Assembly (NCBI RefSeq): GCF_910592395.1
Contig: NC_088310.1
Span: 4,225,501-4,285,500 of the forward strand
Source of the DNA: Lineus longissimus
Taxonomy: Eukaryota > Nemertea > Pilidiophora > Heteronemertea > Lineidae
DNA: 60,000 nt
Reading direction: 5' to 3'
A program made the translations under genes and the position numbers. The notes under the pieces are model-generated. The model saw nothing but the letters and a program-made list of their open reading frames with translations. It ran no database searches and was not told where the DNA came from. Of this stretch, positions 37,801-46,800 are shown one piece after another (the first letter of the stretch is position 1; the number at the start of each line of letters is the position of its first letter).

Positions 37801-40800
37801 GGCATGGAGAAGTGAAAGGACCAACGATTGGTGGAGGTATTGGAGGAGGATTTGACGGGCCAAACGTTGATGCTAGGGTGAAAGGACCAACGATTGGTGG
37901 AGGCATTGGAGGCGGGTTTGACGGACCAAATATTGATGCTGGAGGAAAAGGACCAAAGATTGGAGGAGGCATTGGAGGTGGATTTGATGGGCCAAAAGTA
38001 GGAGGAGGCATTGGAGGTGGATTCGACGGGCCAAATGTTGATGCAGGCGTAAAAGGATCAACGATTGGTGGAGGCATTGGAGGCGGATTTGACGGGCCAA
38101 ATGTTGGCGGGGGTCTTGGCGGCGGAATTGGTGGCAGTTCACCTGATGCTGGTGGTAATGTTGGAATTGATGCTGATGTTAAAGGACCCAGTTTTGGAAT
38201 CGGTGGGAAGGGTGATCATGATCATGACCATGGCCATAAGAAAGGCAAAGGTGGTTTCAAATTTGGTTTTGGTGGTAAAGGCAAAGGCTCTGACAGTGAT
38301 TCTGATGATGACGACGACCATCACAAGAAAGGCAAAGGTGGCTTCAAGATTGGTCTGCCAAAGTTTGGAGGAGGTGGTCCTGGCAAACATGGTCACGGTG
38401 GGGCCGATCTATCACTGGATGGACCAAATGTCGATGCTGGAGTAGAAGGACCAAAGATTGATGGAGGCATTGGAGGTGGATTTGACGGGCCAAATGTTGA
38501 TACTGGAGTGAAAGGACCAAAGATTGGCGGAGGCATTGGAGGCGGATTTGATGACCCAGATGTTAGTGGAGATTATAAAATAGAAGCTGAGGCACCAGAT
38601 ATAGATTTGAATTCAGCGTCACCTGGGGGCAAAGTTGGAATTGGAGGAGGATTTGGTGGTCTTGGAGGCATTGGTGGTGACGTTAAAGGACCCGAGATTG
38701 ATGTTGATGGAAAAGCAGGGCATGGTGACGGGCATAAGAAAGGCAAAGGGGGATTCAAATTTGGATTTGGAAAAGGCAAAGGCTCCCATTCCGACAGTGA
38801 ATCAGATGATGATGATGACCACAAGAAAGGTAAAGGCGGACTACATTTTAATATGCCGAAAATAAAGATGCCCTCGTTTGGTGGTCATGGGAAGCATGAC
38901 CATGGTAGTCCAGACGCTGATGTCAAAATTGGTGTTGGAGTTGGTGGTGATATTCCTGATGCTGGTGGAAATGTCGGACTTGGTGGTGGCGTGAAAGGAC
39001 CAAAGATTGGTTTTGGAGGTAAGCCAGAACAACCTGATGCTGATATTAAAATCGGAGGCGATCTGCCCGATGCTGGCGTCAGCGGTGGAATAAAAGGACC
39101 AACTATTGGTTTTGGTGCCAAAGGAGATGCAGACCATGACCACAAGAAGCCCAAGAAGAAAAGCTCATTTAAATTTGGTTTTGGTAAAAGCAAAGGCTCC
39201 CACTCCGACAGTGAGTCTGACGATGATGATCACCACAAAAAAGGCAAGGGTGGCTTTAAGATTGGTCTGCCCAAATTTGGAGGAGGTGGTCATAGCCACG
39301 GCCATGATGGAGCAGACATACCAGATGCTGATGTTAGCATTGGAGGTGGCGTCAGTGGTAGTCTCCCAGACACTGGTAGTAATGTTGGCATTGGCGGTGA
39401 TGTGAGAGGGCCAAAAATTGGCTTTGGCGGGAAGGCTGACAAACCAGATGCTGATGTTAATATCGGTGGTGGAATTGGCGGTGGTTTACCTGATGCGGGT
39501 GGAAAAGTTGGAATCGACGCTGATGTCAAAGGACCCAGCTTTGGAATTGGCGGAAAAGGAGATCATGACCATGACCACGGCCACAAGAAAGGCAAAGGTG
39601 GCTTCAAATTTGGTTTTGGCGGTAAGGGCAAAGGCTCTGACAGCGAATCTGATGACGACGGTGATCATCACAAGAAAGGCAAGGGTGGCTTTAAGATTGG
39701 TCTGCCAAAGTTTGGAGGAGGTGGTCATGGGAAGCATGGTCACAGTGGAGCCGACGTATCACTGGATGGACCAGACGTCGATGCTGGAGTAAAAGGACCA
39801 AAAATTGGTGGAGGCATTGGAGGCGGATTTGACAAGCCAAACGTTGGTGCTGGAGTGAAAGGACCAGAGATTGGGGGAGGTATTGGAGGCGGATTTGACG
39901 GGCCAAACGTTGGTGCTGGAGTGAAAGGACCAGAGATTGGGGGAGGCATTGGAGGCGGATTTGACGGACCAAATATTGATGCTGGAGTAAAAGGACCAAC
40001 GATTGGTGGAGGCATTGATGGTGGAATTGAAGGGGGTCTTCCTGATGCCGGTGGTAATGTTGGAATCGATGCTGATGTAAAAGGACCCAGTTTTGGAATC
40101 GGCGGAAAGGGAGATCATGATCATGGCCACAAAAAAGGCAAAGGTGGCTTCAAATTTGGTTTTGGTGGTAAGGGCAAAGGCTCTGACAGCGAATCTGATG
40201 ATGACGACGATCATCACAAGAAAGGCAAAGGTGGCTTTAAGTTTGGTCTGCCCAAGTTTGGAGGTGGTGGTCATGGAAAGCATGGTCACGGTGGAGCAGA
40301 TATGTCATTGGAGGGACCAGACGCCAAGGTTCCAGATGCCGATGTCAAAATTGGTGGCGGAATCGGAGGAGATCTTCCTGATGCTGGTGGTGATGCCGAC
40401 ATTGGTGTTGGAATAAAAGGACCAACTATTGGTTTTGGTGCCAAAGGAGAAGCTGACCATGACCACAAGAAGCCAAAGAAGAAAAGCTCATTTAAATTTG
40501 GTTTTGGTAAAGGCAAAGGCTCCCACTCCGACAGTGAGTCTGACGATGATGATCACCACAAAAAAGGCAAGGGTGGCTTTAAAATTGGTCTGCCCAAGTT
40601 TGGAGGAGGTGGTCATGGAAAGCATGGTCATGGTGGAACAGACCTATCACTTGAGGGACCTGATGCCAACGTTGACGTTCCAGATGCCGATGTTAATATT
40701 GGTGGCAGAATTGGGGGAGATCTACCGGATGCTGGTGGTGATTTTGGCATTGGTGGTGGCGGGAAAGGACCAACGATTGGCGGAGGTATTGGAGGCGGAT

Positions 40801-43800
40801 TTGACGGGCCAAATATTGGGGGAGGCATCGGAGGCGGCTTTGACGGACCAAATGTTGATGCAGGAGTAAAAGGACCAAAGATTGGTGGCGGCATTGGTGG
40901 TGGAATAGAGGGAGGACTCCCTGATGCCGGTGGTGATGTTGGAATCGATGCTGATGTAAAAGGACCCAGTTTTGGAATCGGTGGAAAAGGAGATCATGAT
41001 CATGGCCACAAAAAAGGCAAAGGTGGCTTCAAATTTGGTTTTGGTGGTAAGGGCAAAGGCTCTGACAGCGAATCTGATGATGACGACGATCATCACAAGA
41101 AAGGCAAAGGTGGTTTTAAGTTTGGTCTGCCCAAGTTTGGAGGAGGTGGTCATGGAAAGCATGGTCATGGTGGAGCAGATGTATCATTGGAGGGACCAGA
41201 CGCCAAGGTTCCAGATGCCGATGTCAAAATTGGTGGCGGAATCGGAGGAGATCTTCCTGATGCTGGTGGTGATGCCGACATTGGTGTTGGAATAAAAGGA
41301 CCAACTATTGGTTTTGGTGTCAAAGGAGAAGCTGACCATGACCACAAGAAGCCAAAGAAGAAAAGCTCATTTAAATTTGGTTTTGGTAAAGGCAAAGGCT
41401 CCCACTCCGACAGTGAGTCTGACGATGATGATCACCACAAAAAAGGCAAGGGTGGCTTTAAAATTGGTCTGCCCAAGTTTGGAGGAGGTGGTCATGGAAA
41501 GCATGGTCATGGTGGAACAGACCTATCACTTGAGGGACCTGATGCCAACGTTGACGTTCCAGATGCCGATGTTAAAATTGGTGGCAGAATTGGGGGAGAT
41601 CTACCGGATGCTGGTGGTGATTTTGGCATTGGTGGTGGCGGGAAAGGACCAACGATTGGTGGAGGTATTGGAGGCGGATTTGATGGACCAAATGTTGGGG
41701 GAGGCATCGGAGGCAGCTTTGATGGACCAAATGTTGATGCAGGAGTAAAAGGACCAAATATTGGTGGAGGCATTGGTGGTGGAATAGAGGGAGGACTCCC
41801 TGATGCCGGTGGTGATGTTGGAATCGATGCTGATGTAAAAGGACCCAGTTTTGGAATCGGTGGAAAGGGAGATCAAGATCATGGCCACAAAAAAGGCAAA
41901 GGTGGCTTCAAATTTGGTTTTGGTGGTAAGGGCAAAGGCTCTGATAGCGAATCTGATGATGACGACGGTCATCACAAGAAAGGCAAAGGTGGCTTCAAAA
42001 TCGGTCTGCCCAAGTTTGGAGGTGGTGGTCATGGAAAGCATGGTCATGGTGGAGCTGATGTATCATTGGATGGACCAGAAACCAAGGTTCCAGATGCCGA
42101 TGTCAAAATTGGTGGCGGAATCGGAGGAGATCTTCCTGATGTCGGTGGTGATGCTGACATTGGCGGTGGATTAAAAGGACCGAGCATTGGTTTTGGTGTC
42201 AAAGGAGATGCAGACCATGACCACAAGAAACCAAAGAAGAAAAGTTCATTTAAATTTGGTTTTGGTAAAAGCAAAGGCTCCCACTCCGACAGTGAGTCTG
42301 ACGATGATGATCACCACAAAAAAGGCAAGGGTGGCTTTAAGATTGGTCTGCCCAAGTTTGGAGGAGGTGGTCATGGCCACGACCACGGTGGAGCAGACAT
42401 ACCAGATGCTGATGTTAACATTGGAGGTGGCGTCAGCGGTAGTCTCCCAGACGCTGGTAGTAATGTTGGCATTGGCGGCGATGTGAGAGGGCCAAAAATT
42501 GGCTTTGGCGGGAAGGCTGACAAACCAGATGCGGATGTTAACATCGGAGGTGGCGTCGGTGGTGGTTTACCTGATGTGGGTGGAAATATTGGAATCGACG
42601 CTGATGTAAAAGGACCCAGCTTTGGAATCGGCGGAAAAGGAGATCATGATCATGACCATGACCACAAGAAAGGCAAAGGTGGCTTCAAGTTTGGTTTTGG
42701 CAAGGGCAAAGGCTCTGACAGCGATTCTGATGATGATGACGATAAGAAAGGAAAAGGTGGCTTTAAGTTTGGCTTGCCCAAATTTGGAGGAGGCGGTCAT
42801 GGCCACGGTCAAGTGGACGCCGGTGGAAAAACTGACCTACCAGACGTTGATATTTCTGGCAAAGCTGAATTACCAGATGCCGATGTTAATGTGAAGAAAC
42901 CTGGTGGAAGTCTGAAAAAGAAATTTAGCTTTGGGAAAAAGAAAGATAAAGATGTGAAGGTCCTAGCCTCAGGAGACGGAGGTCTTCCTGATGCTGGTGG
43001 TAGCATTGGTATTGGTGGTGACCTGAAAGGACCCAGTATTGGGTTTGGAGGAAAGGCAGATGAACCGAACATGGATGTTAACATCGGAGACGGTGGTGGT
43101 CTTCCTGATGCCGATGGTGGCGTTGGAATTGATGCTGGCCTAAAAGGACCGAAATTCGGTACTAAGGTAGACAAACCAGACATCGATGTCGATCATGGTC
43201 ATAAGAAAGGCAAGGGTGGCTTCAAATTTGGCTTTGGTAAAGGCAAAGGGTCCCATTCTGACAGCGAATCTGACGATGATCACAAAAAGAAAGGCAAGGG
43301 TGGCTTCAAATTTGGCCTTCCTAAGTTTGGGGGAGGTGGTCACGGTGGTGCACATGGTGATAGCAATATTGGCATTGGTGGTAACATAAAAGGCCCGAGT
43401 ATTGGGATAGGAGGAGACGCAGACATTCCAGATCTCGACCAGGACCTAAAAATTGAAGCTGATGTCCCTGAAGCTGATTTGAAATCAGCCCCACCCGGTG
43501 GAAGCATTGGATTTGGAGGCGGACTTGGAGGAGGCCTTGGAGGTGGCATTGGTGGTGATTTGAAGGGTCCCAGTATTGACTTCGGAGGAAAGGCTGACAA
43601 ACCAGATGCTGATGTTAAGATCGGAGGTGGTATAGCTGGTGGCCTTCCTGATGCAGATGGTAAAGTTGGAATTGATGCTGATGTTAAAGGCCCCAGCTTT
43701 GGAATCGGTGGAAAAGGAGATCATGATCATGACCATGGCCGCAAGAAAGGCAAAGGTGGCTTCAAATTTGGTTTTGGTAAGGGCAAGGGCTCTGACAGCG

Positions 43801-46800
43801 ATTCTGACGATGACGACCATCACAAGAAAGGCAAAGGTGGCTTTAAAATCGGATTTCCAAAGTTTGGAGGGGGTGGTCATGGTGGAGCTGATATCAAGGC
43901 CGACGTACCAGATGCCAAAATCGGTGGTGGAATCGATGCTGGCCTTCCTGATGCTAGTGGTAATGTTGGTATCGACGCTGACGTCAAAGGACCAAAGATT
44001 GGTTTTGGCGGAAGGGCTGATAAACCAGATGCTGATCTAAAAATTGGAGGCGGAATTGAAGGTGGTCTCCCTGATGCCGGTGGTGATGTTGGAATTGACG
44101 CTGATGTAAAAGGCCCCAGCTTTGGAATCGGTGGTAAAGGAGATCATGACCATGACCATGGCCGCAAGAAAGGCAAAGGTGGTTTCAAATTTGGTTTTGG
44201 TAAGGGCAAAGGCTCTGACAGCGATTCTGACGATGATGGTCATCACAAGAAAGGCAAAGGTGGCTTTAAATTTGGTTTGCCAAAGTTTGGAGGAGGTGGT
44301 CATGGTGGAGCTGATATCAAGGCCGACGTACCAGATGCCAAAATCGGTGGTGGAATCGATGCTGGCCTTCCTGATGCTAGTGGTGATGTTGGAATCGACG
44401 CTGACGTTAAAGGACCAAACATTGGTCTTGGCGGAAGGGCTGACAAACCAGATGTTGATGTTAACATTGGAGGCGGAATTGGAGGTGGCCTCCCTGATGC
44501 CGGTGGTGATGTTGGAATTGACGCTGATGTAAAAGGACCCAGTTTTGGAATCGGAGGTAAAGGAGATCATGACCATGACCATGGCCGCAAGAAAGGCAAA
44601 GGTGGCTTCAAATTTGGATTTGGTAAGGGCAAGGGCTCTGACAGCGATTCTGACGATGATAGTCATCACAAGAAAGGCAAAGGTGGCTTTAAATTTGGAT
44701 TTGGTAAGGGCAAGGGCTCTGACAGCGATTCTGATGATGATGGTCATCAGAAGAAAGGCAAAGGTGGCTTTAAATTCGGTTTGCCAAAGTTTGGAGGAGG
44801 TGGTCATGGTGGAGCTGATATCAAGGCCGACCTACCAGATGCCAAAATAGGAAGTGGAATCGATGCTGGCCTTCCTGATGCTAGTGGTGATGTTGGAATC
44901 GACGCTGACGTTAAAGGACCAAACATTGGTCTTGGCGGAAGGGCTGACAAACCAGATGTTGATGTTAACATTGGAGGCGGAATTGGAGGTGGCCTCCCTG
45001 ATGCCGGTGGTGATGTTGGAATTGACGCTGATGTAAAAGGACCCAGTTTTGGAATCGGAGGTAAAGGAGATCATGACCATGACCATGGCCGCAAGAAAGG
45101 CAAAGGTGGCTTCAAATTTGGGTTTGGTAAGGGCAAGGGCTCTGACAGCGATTCTGATGATGATGGTCATCACAAGAAAGGCAAAGGTGGCTTTAAATTC
45201 GGTTTGCCAAAGTTTGGAGGAGGTGGTCATGGTGGAGCTGATATCAAGGCCGACGTACCAGATGCCAAAATAGGAGGTGGAATTGATGCTGGCCTTCCTG
45301 ATGCTAGTGGTAATGTTGGTATCGACGCTGATGTTACAGGACCAAAGATTGGTTATGGCGGAAGGGCTGACAAACCAGATGTTGATGTTAACATTGGAGG
45401 CGGAATTGGAGGTGGCCTCCCTGATGCCGGTGGTGATGTTGGAATCGACGCTGATGTAAAAGGACCCAGTTTTGGAATCGGTGGAAAAGGAGATCATGAC
45501 CATGACCATGGCCGCAAGAAAGGCAAAGGTGGCTTCAAATTTGGGTTTGGTAAGGGCAAAGGCTCTGACAGCGATTCTGACGATGATGGTCATCACAAGA
45601 AAGGCAAAGGTGGCTTTAAAATCGGTTTGCCAAAGTTTGGAGGAGGTGGTCATGGTGGAGCTGATATCAAGGCCGACGTACCAGATGCCAAAATCGGTGG
45701 TGGCCTTCCTGATGCTAGTGGTAATGTTGGAATCGACGCTGAAGTTACAGGACCAAAGATTGGTTTTGGCGGAAGGGCTGACAAACCAGATGCTGATGTT
45801 AAAATTGGAGGTGGAATTGGAGGTGGCCTCCCTGATGCCGGTGGTGATGTTGGAATCGACGCTGATGTAAAAGGACCCAGTTTTGGAATCGGTGGTAAAG
45901 GAGATCATGACCATGACCATGGCCGCAAGAAAGGCAAAGGTGGCTTCAAATTTGGGTTTGGTAAGGGCAAAGGCTCTGACAGCGATTCTGACGATGATGG
46001 TCATCACAAGAAAGGCAAAGGTGGCTTTAAAATCGGTTTGCCAAAGTTTGGAGGAGGTGGTCATGGTGGAGCTGATATCAAGGCCGACGTACCAGATGCC
46101 AAAATCGGTGGTGGCCTTCCTGATGCTAGTGGTAATGTTGGAATCGATGCTGAAGTTACAGGACCAAAGATTGGTTTTGGCGGAAGGGCTGACAAACCAG
46201 ATGCTGATTTTAAAATTGGAGGTGGAATTGGAGGTGGCCTCCCTGATGCTGTTGGTAATGTTGGAATAGATGCTGATGTTGAAGGACCCAATTCTGGAAT
46301 CGGTGGAAAGGTAGATCTTGATCATGACCATGGCCACAAGAAAGGCAAAGGTGGCTTCAAATTTGGTTTCGGTGGTAAAGGCAAAGGTTCTGATAGCGGA
46401 TCTGGTGATGACGACGATCATCACAAGAAAGGCAAAGGTGGCCTCAAATTTGGCCTTCCTAAGTTTGGGGGAGGTGGTCACGGTGATGCAGGTGGTGATG
46501 GCAACATTGGCATTGGTGGTAGCATAAAAGGCCCGAGTATTGGGATAGGAGGAGACGCAGACATTCCAGATCTCGACCAGGACCTACAAATTGAAGCTGA
46601 TGCCCCTGAAGTTGATTTGAATACAGCCCCACCCGGTGGAAGCATTGGATTTGGAGGCGGACTTGGAGGAGGCCTTGGAGGTGGCATTGGTGGTGACTTT
46701 AAGGGTCCCAGTATTGACTTCGGAGGGAAGGCTGACAAACCTGATACTGATGTCAATATCGGAGGTGGTATAGGCGGTGGCCTTCCTGATGCAGATGTTA

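Noticed and set aside
44832-46481. Antisense open frame of 549 codons (and similar ones at 10892-11968 and 12071-13450)
   Set aside because: These mirror the repeats of the sense genes. The repetitive Gly/Asp/Lys codons simply avoid stops in antisense, and the products are low-complexity with no domains.
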